Part shown: in pieces, positions 1-6,228 of the stretch
Numbering within the stretch: the stretch's first letter is position 1
How the letters are laid out: each line of letters begins with the position of its first letter
The notes under the pieces: model-generated
Databases searched by the model: none
What the model was told of the DNA's origin: nothing
Seen by the model: the letters and a program-made list of their open reading frames with translations, nothing else
Assembly (NCBI GenBank): GCA_012522255.1
Contig: JAAYKT010000512.1
Span: 1-8,803 of the forward strand
DNA: 8,803 nucleotides
Reading direction: 5' to 3'
From: Clostridiales bacterium
GTDB taxonomy: Bacteria > Bacillota > Clostridia > Lutisporales > Lutisporaceae
Translations under genes and position numbers: made by a program

Positions 1-826
1 CTATATATCCTCTGACACCTAAGACCTCTTTCAATATCAAGTACCCGCCTATACTGGCAAAAACAGATTCCATGCTCATTGCTATTGCCGCATGAGACGG
101 TTTTGCATGTTTTTGCCCTATTATTTGCAAAGTATATGCAACGCCCGCTGACATAATACCGCCGTACAGTAAAGGTATTAAGACTATTGACAGGCCTTGA
201 AAACTAATTTCTTCAAAAATAAAAGCGGTAGTCATGCTTAATATTGAACATGTAACAAATTGCAAAAAAGATAGCTTTATTGAATCAACTTTTTTTGTAT
301 AATGGTCAATAATCAGAATATGAATAGCCCAGAAAAAAGCTCCGATTATAACATACAAATCACCCTTAGAGATGTTAAAACCTTCGGTTACACTTAAAAA
401 ATATAACCCCAATACTGCCAGGGCAACCCCTGCCCAAGTGCTTATATGGACCCGCTGATTTAAGAACATTCCAAAAATGGGCACTATAACTATATAAAGT
501 CCGGTTATGAACCCTGCCTTACCGGCATCAGTATATATCAAGCCGATTTGCTGGAGAGAAGCAGCAATAAAAAGAACAGTTCCTGCCGCTACACCTGCTT
601 TTATATTGATTTTAGTCTCGACATTATTTTTCTCTTTTTTATCAGACTTTTTATTTGAATAAACAAGTAAAGGAACCAAAGACAGGCTTCCCAACACAAA
701 CCTCAATCCCGTAAAAGTAAAGGCACCAACATACATAGTTCCCATCCTTTGTGCCACAAAGGCAAAACCCCAAATTGCAGCAGTTATCAAAAGCAGCATG
801 CTGGACTTTAATTCTTTACTATCCAT
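1..826 (-). CDS. EamA/DMT-superfamily transporter (3' end outside window)
   Basis: Integral membrane protein of the drug/metabolite transporter superfamily, presumably exporting a small metabolite across the cytoplasmic membrane; the substrate cannot be told from sequence. I translated 275 codons, open to the left edge; family members are usually about 290-310 residues, so only a short C-terminal tail should be missing. The protein shows the two EamA repeats: repeat 1 begins with a hydrophobic helix at residues 9-25 (AAIWGFAFVAQ) and repeat 2 at about 155-172 (GAFFWAIHILIIDHY). Each ends in the characteristic helix, the second containing SMESVFASIGGYLILKE (251-267), close to the family's E-P/S-VFA...G-E signature. 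A lysine-rich loop (59-72) separates early helices. The ATG at 824-826 has an SD (AGGGAG, complement of 835-840) 8 nt upstream. The gene is divergent from fprA. Family assignment is firm; function is not. Confidence 0.9.
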   Translation of the reverse strand, partial: MDSKELKSSMLLLITAAIWGFAFVAQRMGTMYVGAFTFTGLRFVLGSLSLVPLLVYSNKKSDKKEKNNVETKINIKAGVAAGTVLFIAASLQQIGLIYTDAGKAGFITGLYIVIVPIFGMFLNQRVHISTWAGVALAVLGLYFLSVTEGFNISKGDLYVIIGAFFWAIHILIIDHYTKKVDSIKLSFLQFVTCSILSMTTAFIFEEISFQGLSIVLIPLLYGGIMSAGVAYTLQIIGQKHAKPSHAAIAMSMESVFASIGGYLILKEVLGVRGYI

Positions 827-935
827 ATTATCCACTCCCTGTTAATACTTAAAATCATTTATTTTTATTTCCTTTAGAAGTATATCTTAATATAAAAATA
901 AGTGCAATATTATGATAAAATGTAAATATAGGTTC

Positions 936-944
936 ATTATATCA
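936..944 (-). promoter_or_regulatory. Extended -10 promoter element, transporter gene
   Basis: The minus strand reads TGATATAAT, a perfect TATAAT hexamer preceded by the TGn extended -10 motif. No good -35 hexamer lies 16-18 bp upstream, which is common for extended -10 promoters. It sits about 110 bp before the transporter ATG, which would give a leader of roughly 100 nt. Inference from motif only. Confidence 0.4.
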
Positions 945-1049
945 CAACCATTGTATTGCAGGTTTTATCTTTAACCGTAAAAATTCTGTTGTTCTTTTAC
1001 CATCGAATATTTGGAATTGGTTGTATTCAATAAGTTCAAAAGTTCGGTG

Positions 1050-1081
1050 CCGGGTACACAAAAAACCGGGTACACAAAAAA
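1050..1081 (+). repeat. Tandem direct repeat, 2 x 16 bp
   Basis: CCGGGTACACAAAAAA occurs twice back to back (1050-1065 and 1066-1081), with one further A at 1082. The unit joins a GC-rich block to an A-tract. The second A-tract lies just upstream of the fprA -35 box, where an UP element would be. The preceding bases (GGTG at 1047-1050) make the left copy look like a partial version of dispersed GGTGCC-type repeats found in many Firmicutes; that resemblance is only an impression. Confidence 0.75.
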
Positions 1082-1085
1082 ATAA

Positions 1086-1114
1086 TTGATAACAATTATC
1101 ATAAATGATAAAAT
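1086..1114 (+). promoter_or_regulatory. Sigma-A-type promoter of fprA
   Basis: TTGATA (1086-1091) and TAAAAT (1109-1114) are separated by exactly 17 bp, each one base off consensus. A start near 1121 would give a leader of about 33 nt carrying the strong SD AAGGAGGT (1140-1147) before the ATG at 1154. The A-rich stretch at 1076-1082 could act as an UP element. The operator at 1087-1111 covers most of the promoter, so occupancy should repress transcription. Confidence 0.65.
1087..1111 (+). promoter_or_regulatory. Fur/PerR-family operator overlapping the fprA promoter
   Basis: TGATAACAATTATCA (1087-1101) matches the 7-1-7 Fur box TGATAATnATTATCA at all but one specified base. It overlaps a second inverted repeat with perfect 7-bp arms, TTATCATAAATGATAA (1096-1111). 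Together they cover the -35/-10 spacer. PerR boxes differ from Fur boxes mainly at the second arm position (TTATAATnATTATAA); the G/C present here favours Fur, but clostridial flavodiiron genes are known PerR targets, so the exact regulator stays open. Repression relieved by iron limitation or peroxide/oxygen exposure is the inference. Confidence 0.6.
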
Positions 1115-1153
1115 AAAGACATAAATTGGTTAACCAAAGAAGGAGGTAGTAAA

Positions 1154-2344
1154 ATGGCATTTAAGGTTACGGATAAGGTAACTTGGGTAGGAAAAGTTGA
1201 TTGGATGCTAAAAAAGTTTCACGGCGAAGAATACTCCACACACAAAGGTTCTTCTTATAATTCATTTCTTATACAAGATAAAAAAACGGTATTGATTGAT
1301 ACTGTATGGCAGCCATTTGCAAAAGAATTTGTTGCAGAGCTTAAAAAAGTGATAGATCTGGATAAGATTGACTACATAGTTGCAAACCACGGAGAAATAG
1401 ATCACAGCGGTGCTCTGCCGGAGTTGATGAAGCATATACCGGACACTCCGATTTACTGTACTGCCAACGGTGTAAGATCATTGAAAGGCCATTACCATGA
1501 GGATTGGAATTTTGTCACCGTTAAAACGGGAGATGTTTTGGACTTAGGGGAAAGCAAACAGACCTTTGTTGAGGCCAGGATGCTGCATTGGCCGGATACC
1601 ATGTTCACATATATGTCCGGAGATAATATTCTTTTTAGCAACGATGGTTTTGGACAGCACTATGCAACAGACCCTCTATATAACGATTTAGCGGACCAAG
1701 ATGAATTATTCCATGAATGTATTAAGTATTATGCTAATATACTGACACCTTTTAGTACTTTTGTTACTAAAAAAATAGAAGAAGTACTTGGGTTTAATCT
1801 CCCACTTAACATGATATGCCCAAGCCATGGTGTAATATGGCGAGACAACCCGGCACAAATAGTAGAAAAATATTTGGAATGGGCTAACAATTACCAGGAA
1901 AATCAAGTAACTATTATATTTGACAGCATGTGGAACGGTACAAGGAGGATGGCGGAATATATAGGTGAAGGTATCAGAGAAGCGGACAGGGATGTTTCAA
2001 TAAAAATATTTAACGCCGGTATCAAAGACAAAAATGACATTCTCACGGAAGTCTTTAAATCTAAAGCTATTTTGGTAGGAGCACCAACTATAAATAAAGG
2101 TATAACTTATGCGGCTATTGGCATACTTGAGATGATAAAAGGTCTATCATTTAAAAATAAAAAGGCTGCGGCTTTTGGTACCTATGGTTGGAGCGGTGAA
2201 TCTCCGAAGATTATCAATGAAGAATTAGCAAAAGCCGGATTTGAAATAGTCAGCGAACCGATTAAAGAGCTATGGAATCCTAACGAAGAAGCCCTTTTAC
2301 GATGCAAGGACTTTGGAAAAGAGTTTGCGGAAAAAATAAAATAA
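1154..2344 (+). CDS. fprA: Class A flavodiiron protein (O2/NO reductase)
   Basis: Cytoplasmic flavodiiron protein that reduces O2 to water and/or NO to N2O with electrons relayed by rubredoxin, protecting anaerobes from oxygen or nitrosative stress. Length is 396 residues, typical of class A, with no fused rubredoxin domain. The N-terminal metallo-beta-lactamase-like domain (about 1-248) keeps all seven expected diiron ligands: H79, E81, D83 and H84 in NHGEIDHSG, then H145, D164 and H225. The C-terminal flavodoxin domain (about 250-396) has the FMN phosphate loop at DSMWNGTRRMA (257-267), and the flavin-loop segments GAPTINKG (309-316) and FGTYGWSGES (341-350). The start is ATG with SD AAGGAGGT 6 nt upstream. 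It is monocistronic: a Fur/PerR-like operator lies in front and a hairpin terminator behind. No rubredoxin or NADH:rubredoxin reductase gene is in the window. Confidence 0.96.
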   Translation: MAFKVTDKVTWVGKVDWMLKKFHGEEYSTHKGSSYNSFLIQDKKTVLIDTVWQPFAKEFVAELKKVIDLDKIDYIVANHGEIDHSGALPELMKHIPDTPIYCTANGVRSLKGHYHEDWNFVTVKTGDVLDLGESKQTFVEARMLHWPDTMFTYMSGDNILFSNDGFGQHYATDPLYNDLADQDELFHECIKYYANILTPFSTFVTKKIEEVLGFNLPLNMICPSHGVIWRDNPAQIVEKYLEWANNYQENQVTIIFDSMWNGTRRMAEYIGEGIREADRDVSIKIFNAGIKDKNDILTEVFKSKAILVGAPTINKGITYAAIGILEMIKGLSFKNKKAAAFGTYGWSGESPKIINEELAKAGFEIVSEPIKELWNPNEEALLRCKDFGKEFAEKIK

Positions 2345-2355
2345 TAAAATTATAA

Positions 2356-2417
2356 AAAAGTTGCTCTATTTGATGGCATTACATTGTTAATGCAATAAGT
2401 CAGATAGAGCAACTTTT
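2356..2417. terminator. Bidirectional terminator between fprA and cca
   Basis: A perfect 14-bp inverted repeat, AAAAGTTGCTCTAT (2356-2369) with ATAGAGCAACTTTT (2404-2417), encloses a smaller hairpin, GCATTA/TAATGC (2376-2381 and 2388-2393). The arms supply a short T run on either strand, so it can end both convergent transcripts. The last base of the right arm is part of the cca stop codon. Confidence 0.8.
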
Positions 2418-3706
2418 CACATCCATTTATCCTTAATAATTTCTATAAGCAAATCCTTTCTGTTTAGTTTTGGCTCTATTAACACTACATCCATAAGATA
2501 TTCCAATATTTCTCCCACTATAATTCCTTCATCGATACCCAATCTTTTGATGCCATTTCCGTCAATGTTTAAATCAGAAATATTTATAGGTTCTTTATTT
2601 TTTAATATTTCATCAATGGTTCTTTTAATAATTGTAATGGCTTCTATATGTTTTTTTTCTCCGCTACAATAAACTATAGATTCCATAAATTTAATTAAGT
2701 CATGGATATTTCTTTTCCCTATATTCCTTATAGTTCTTTTAATATATAGCCTTTCCGTAGAAAAATTAAAATCTTCCGAGGCTCTAATTAGCATAGCAAC
2801 CTTTTTAATCAAGTCGTTAGAAAAACATAGTCTTTTCATGATAATAGTAAAGGTCTCTCCATGGGTATCCATTTTTATTGCTGCGTTGGGTTTTAAAAAA
2901 AGTGCAGCCAATCTGATATGCAAAATTTTTGGTGTATTGTCCAATATACATAATATGCAATCTAAAAAATCTTTATTGCTTTTTTCATGTTCTAAAACTA
3001 TATGAGTTTCCGGCATGAGATGTTTTATTAGGGTTGTATCTAAAAGCATCTTCACACCTTTTGCCGGATTTTCACTCATTAATATTTGAGAAAGTTCTGC
3101 ACTTACTCTCTCTGGGCTTACTTTTTTTATGTTTTCGGCCAAATCCTTAAAGGCATTTCTAGTATTAAGTTCCATTTTAAATGATAACACAGCATAAAAC
3201 CTGACTGCTCTCATCATACGTAAATGGTCTTCCGAAAATCTTTCCTTTGGATCTCCCACAGCTTTCAGAATTTTGTTTCTTATATCAACTACCCCGCCAT
3301 AAGGATCTATAAAGCCACTTTCAACATTGTACGCAATAGCATTTATAGTGAAATCCCTTCTGCTTAAGTCCGTTTCAATGTTTTTTTCAAAACGCACTCG
3401 GTCCGGATGCCTACCATCTGTGTAATTACCTTCACTTCTAAAGGTTGTAACCTCAACGATGCCTTCGTTTTCTACTATTGTCACCGTGCCGAATTTTTCT
3501 CCGGTTTTTAGTACCTTTTTGTCAGAAAATACAGAAATTACCTCTTGGGGTTCGGCGAGGGTTGCAATATCCCAATCAACAGGTTCCTTGTTCATTAAAA
3601 TATCCCTTACTGAACCCCCTACGACATAAGTTGGAAATCCGTTTTCCGATAATCTTTCTATTATTTTTTTCAAATAATCGGGTATAATAATTTTCAAAAT
3701 TAACAC
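2417..3706 (-). CDS. cca: CCA tRNA nucleotidyltransferase (class II)
   Basis: Adds or repairs the 3'-CCA end of tRNAs using CTP and ATP. Residue numbers follow the longest start (GTG at 3704-3706; 429 residues). Motif A is GGSVRD (30-35) with the catalytic carboxylates in VDWDIA (D44, D46). Motif B is RRDFTINA (116-123), followed by DPYGGVVDI (134-142). Motif D is EDHLRMMRAVRF (159-170), and the helical neck/body/tail domains follow. The C-terminal block DLNIDGNGIKRLGI...GEILEYL is typical of Firmicute enzymes. The HD phosphohydrolase motif found in many relatives is absent: AALFLKPN (267-274) stands where AALLHDIGKP would be. The true start is probably TTG at 3695-3697 (426 residues, beginning MKIIIPDYLKK): the SD AAAAAAGG (complement of 3709-3716) is only 2 nt from the GTG but 11 nt from the TTG. 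Convergent with fprA, divergent from the LCP gene. A poly(A) polymerase role is less likely. Confidence 0.92.
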   Translation of the reverse strand: MLILKIIIPDYLKKIIERLSENGFPTYVVGGSVRDILMNKEPVDWDIATLAEPQEVISVFSDKKVLKTGEKFGTVTIVENEGIVEVTTFRSEGNYTDGRHPDRVRFEKNIETDLSRRDFTINAIAYNVESGFIDPYGGVVDIRNKILKAVGDPKERFSEDHLRMMRAVRFYAVLSFKMELNTRNAFKDLAENIKKVSPERVSAELSQILMSENPAKGVKMLLDTTLIKHLMPETHIVLEHEKSNKDFLDCILCILDNTPKILHIRLAALFLKPNAAIKMDTHGETFTIIMKRLCFSNDLIKKVAMLIRASEDFNFSTERLYIKRTIRNIGKRNIHDLIKFMESIVYCSGEKKHIEAITIIKRTIDEILKNKEPINISDLNIDGNGIKRLGIDEGIIVGEILEYLMDVVLIEPKLNRKDLLIEIIKDKWM

Positions 3707-3713
3707 TGCCTTT

Positions 3714-3746
3714 TTTCGCCATATGGCGAAATATTTCCCGGGAAAT
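3714..3746. repeat. Two adjacent perfect palindromes in the cca leader
   Basis: TTTCGCCATATGGCGAAA (3714-3731) is an 18-bp perfect palindrome, and 1 bp later ATTTCCCGGGAAAT (3733-3746) is a 14-bp perfect one. Their junction, GAAATATTTC (3728-3737), is itself palindromic, so TTTC/GAAA half-sites recur four times in alternating orientation. The block abuts the cca SD. It could be a multi-site operator or a pair of RNA hairpins in the cca leader. Neither hairpin is followed by a T run suited to termination on the cca strand. Confidence 0.7.
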
Positions 3747-3888
3747 GCTCTAATATGTCATAGTAATATATTAACATAAAAAATATATCGGTTTCCTTAC
3801 TTTTCCCACTCTTGAATTATTTAAATGTAAACTATTAATTTATATGTAAATACTATTTATATAGGAATAAAGAGTTAGAGGTGATTTT

Positions 3889-4785
3889 GTGAAAAAGTCA
3901 TTTGTTTTCGTCGCATTATTCTCCGCTTTTTTTATTATAGTAATGGCTGCACCTTATATGAATTATAATACTCAGTTGGCAAGAATAAAAGATGATAATA
4001 ATACGAAGCACTTAGAAGATACAAGTATAAATCCGGGTTTAATTCCGCAGCTAACAAAGGTGCCCGAAAAAAATATCCTGGTTCTTGGTATAGATTCAAG
4101 AAAAGGTGAGCCTTCTCGTTCAGACGTGATCATAGTTTTGGGTATGAGAGAGGAAAAAGTCATCTTTGTTTCCGTGCCAAGAGATTCACAAATTACTACA
4201 AAAAGCAAAGGAAATATTAAAATCAATTCCTCCTATGCCCACGGTGGAATCGATTATAATAAAAAAGTTGTAGAAGATCTGTTTAAAATTAAAATAGACA
4301 ATTATTTGGTATTAAACTTTAATGCTATAAAAAACGGTGTTGATGCTTTAGGCGGTTTTACAGTTACCTTACCGAAAGATATTAAAATATCCGATCCGGA
4401 GCTTAAAAAAAAATTCATGTTGAAAAAAGGAACTCATACTCTAAACGGAATTCAAACTTTGGAATATCTGCGATATAGGAATGACGGTAAAGGTGATATA
4501 GCCAGATTGTATAGGCAGCAACAATTTGTTAAGGATTTGCAGGATAGTTTTTTGAAAATGGAAAACATTCCTCTGATTCCCCGTGCATATGTTGCCATAC
4601 ATAATGATATCAAAACCGATATGGGTGCATCGGATATGGCTCGATATTTTATTCAGGGAAATAAGTTAAAAGATAAATTTGAATATCACACTCTTAAAGG
4701 GCAAGGAAAGATGGTAGATAAGGTTTCCTATTATATTATTGATAAAAATAGTCTTAGTGAGATTAGAAAATTGTTAAGCGAATAA
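3889..4785 (+). CDS. LytR-CpsA-Psr (LCP) family phosphotransferase
   Basis: Membrane-anchored enzyme of the family that transfers lipid-linked anionic glycopolymers (wall teichoic acid or capsule) to peptidoglycan, acting on the outer face of the cytoplasmic membrane. The 298-residue protein has one N-terminal signal anchor (about 4-22, after MKK) and an extracellular LCP domain (about 60-220). LCP hallmarks in order are NILVLGIDSR (62-71), R77-S-D79, VSVPRDSQI (94-102), KINSSYAHGG (111-120), LGGFTVTLPKD (154-164), KGTHTLNGIQ (180-189), and LEYLRYRNDGKGDIARLYRQQQ (191-212) with its conserved arginines and aspartate. The tail from 221 is poorly conserved and short. The start is GTG (3889-3891) with SD AGAGGTGA (3877-3884) 4 nt upstream. 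It stands alone, divergent from cca and convergent with the YchF-like gene. No teichoic-acid genes are nearby, so the polymer is unknown. Confidence 0.92.
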   Translation: MKKSFVFVALFSAFFIIVMAAPYMNYNTQLARIKDDNNTKHLEDTSINPGLIPQLTKVPEKNILVLGIDSRKGEPSRSDVIIVLGMREEKVIFVSVPRDSQITTKSKGNIKINSSYAHGGIDYNKKVVEDLFKIKIDNYLVLNFNAIKNGVDALGGFTVTLPKDIKISDPELKKKFMLKKGTHTLNGIQTLEYLRYRNDGKGDIARLYRQQQFVKDLQDSFLKMENIPLIPRAYVAIHNDIKTDMGASDMARYFIQGNKLKDKFEYHTLKGQGKMVDKVSYYIIDKNSLSEIRKLLSE

Positions 4786-4805
4786 TATGTGAAATTGAGA
4801 CTGAT

Positions 4806-5894
4806 TTATACATTAAATCTAAAATTAATAATATCTCCGTCCTCGACAATATATTCTTTTCCTTCAAGAGGAGCCAAACCTTTTTCCTTTACTTTTGTCA
4901 TAGAACCGTATTCCTTTAAATATGCAAACTTGCAAACTTCTGCTCTTATAAAACCTTTTTCGATATCAGTATGGATTTTACCAGCAGCCTTTTTTGCTAT
5001 TGTATTTTTATTTATTGTCCATGCTCTTACCTCGTCGGGTCCCGTTGTTAGAAAAGAAATCAAGCCTAAATGGTCATAGGCGGTTTTGGACAATTTGTCA
5101 ACACCGGATTCGGTAATACCTAAATCTCGAATAAACATTTCCCTGTCCTCCGGCTCCAATTTGCTTATTTCCAGCTCGGATTCTATGCATAGTTCAATAA
5201 GGGGGGTGTTTACGCTTTTAGAAAATTCTATCACTGAATCTTTAGCAGCATAGTCACCATTTATAAGCTGGTCTTCATCCAAGTTCGCAACTAAGATCAT
5301 AGGTTTTTCCGATAAAAACCCAAAAGTCTTAAGATGCTCCTTTTCCTCATCATTGAGATTTAGATTATGTATCAATAAACCGCTCTCTAAACCTTCTTTA
5401 CATTTTTTCAAAACTTCCAACTCTTGTAGGTTTTCTTTCGTAACTTTTTTCGAGTTCTCTATTCTTTCTATCCTATTATCTATTATCCCCAGATCCGCAA
5501 ACAGAAGCTCCATATTGATTGTTTCTATATCTCTCATGGGATCAATTGACCCTTCCACGTGTATTACATCATTGTTTTTAAATACCCTCAATATATGAAT
5601 CAATAAATCCGCTTTTCTGATATTATCCAAAAATTGATTCCCCACTCCTTTGCCCGTGCTTGACCCACTGACCAAGCCCGGCACATCAATAACCTCAATA
5701 GTTGCATAAGTAGTCTTTTTCGGGTTATAAATTTTTGACAAAAAGTCAATTCTTTCATCAGGTATTTTTGCTATTCCTAAATTTGCTTCCACCTTGCCGG
5801 ATGAAAATCCGGATACTTCTATGTTTAAACCTGTCAAAAGATTAAACAATGTAGTCTTACCAACGGACGGCAGTCCTATTAAACCGATCTTCAT
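4806..5894 (-). CDS. YchF/EngD-family P-loop NTPase with C-terminal TGS domain (likely clostridial paralogue)
   Basis: Translation-factor-related NTPase of the Obg/YchF (OLA1-like) group; canonical members bind ribosomes and prefer ATP. From the ATG at 5892-5894 it has 362 residues, the usual family length. Visible features are the P-loop GLPSVGKTT (7-15), the Walker B/G3 motif DVPGL (70-74), GKGVGNQFLDNIRKADLLIH (81-100), the NLDE motif (204-207) in the place that sets ATP preference, and the TGS region at about 278-362 with VRAWTIN, KIHTDIEKGFIRAEV and the terminal GDIINFRFNV. Canonical YchF has GLPNVGKST, YPFCTIEPN after the G1 helix and DIAGLV; here these are GLPSVGKTT, GFSSGKVEANLG and DVPGLV, so I suspect a paralogue rather than the housekeeping YchF. 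The frame stays open to 5960, but upstream ATGs lack good SD placement (AAGGAG at 5925-5930 touches the ATG at 5922-5924). The start is by homology. Its stop lies 20 bp from that of the LCP gene. Confidence 0.88.
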   Translation of the reverse strand: MKIGLIGLPSVGKTTLFNLLTGLNIEVSGFSSGKVEANLGIAKIPDERIDFLSKIYNPKKTTYATIEVIDVPGLVSGSSTGKGVGNQFLDNIRKADLLIHILRVFKNNDVIHVEGSIDPMRDIETINMELLFADLGIIDNRIERIENSKKVTKENLQELEVLKKCKEGLESGLLIHNLNLNDEEKEHLKTFGFLSEKPMILVANLDEDQLINGDYAAKDSVIEFSKSVNTPLIELCIESELEISKLEPEDREMFIRDLGITESGVDKLSKTAYDHLGLISFLTTGPDEVRAWTINKNTIAKKAAGKIHTDIEKGFIRAEVCKFAYLKEYGSMTKVKEKGLAPLEGKEYIVEDGDIINFRFNV

Positions 5895-5901
5895 ATTAAA
5901 G

Positions 5902-5917
5902 GCAGGATTTTTCCTGC
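5902..5917 (-). repeat. Small hairpin between SD and start of the YchF-like gene
   Basis: GCAGGA (5902-5907) and TCCTGC (5912-5917) form a perfect 6-bp stem with a 4-nt loop. In the minus-strand mRNA it lies between the only good SD (AAGGAG, 5925-5930) and the homology-based ATG (5892-5894). Unfolded, the two are 30 nt apart; with the hairpin formed the unpaired distance shrinks to about 14 nt. Confidence 0.5.
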
Positions 5918-6010
5918 TGCTCATCTCCTTTTTTCCATTGTATATAAATAATTTTAACATTTACTTAAGGAAAAAAGAAGTGAAACAACAAATAATAACG
6001 CAATATATGA

Positions 6011-6193
6011 TCAAAGTGTCGGATAGCCCATGCCGTCCTTTGATATATCACCTTTAGATATGACTAATAAGATAATCATAAGTATGCCGAAAGAAATACC
6101 AAAAGCAATTCCGAAATCTTTTAGCAATACTACATTTCTAAATAACGACACTTTTACTTCCCACTTTATTGTTTCACCGCTCCATTTTTTCAT
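6011..6193 (-). pseudogene. Short membrane-protein ORF, probably a truncated gene remnant
   Basis: A 60-codon frame encodes a charged N-terminal segment (about 1-26, including KWEVKVSLFRN) followed by one strong hydrophobic helix (FGIAFGISFGILMIILLVI, about 27-46) and a short polar tail ending GYPTL. Its start resembles the N-terminus of clostridial two-helix membrane proteins of the same general build as its upstream neighbour (6229-6738), but it stops just after the first helix, with no second helix or soluble domain. The ATG at 6191-6193 has no convincing SD. It lies 35 bp after the neighbour's stop and about 115 bp before the YchF-like start. I read it as the truncated head of a tandem paralogue. 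A genuine single-helix small protein remains possible. Family resemblance is from memory, not a search. Confidence 0.4.
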
Positions 6194-6228
6194 AATCTTT
6201 AATCTTACTATTTAAAGTTCTTTTTTAA

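Larger units (their letters stand above)
827..1153. other. Divergent control region between transporter and fprA
   Basis: This 327-bp gene-free stretch holds regulatory signals for both flanking genes. On the transporter side there is an extended -10 element (936-944, minus strand). On the fprA side there are a tandem 16-bp repeat (1050-1081), a -35/-10 pair (1086-1114) and a Fur/PerR-like operator (1087-1111). The part at about 960-1045 shows only AT-rich sequence. A 72-codon minus-strand reading frame crosses it (942-1160), but it has no recognisable protein features and runs through the fprA promoter, so I do not call it a gene. Confidence 0.7.

Noticed and set aside
942..1160. 72-codon minus-strand reading frame in the gap before fprA
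   Set aside because: It runs backward through the fprA promoter and operator, has no SD and encodes a low-complexity aromatic-rich sequence with no family features.
4789..5079. 96-codon plus-strand reading frame just after the LCP gene
   Set aside because: It lies antisense to the conserved TGS domain of the YchF-like gene and has no independent support.
5895..5960. N-terminal extension of the YchF-like protein from an upstream ATG
   Set aside because: The extra 22 residues are not part of the family fold, and the ATG at 5960 has no SD.
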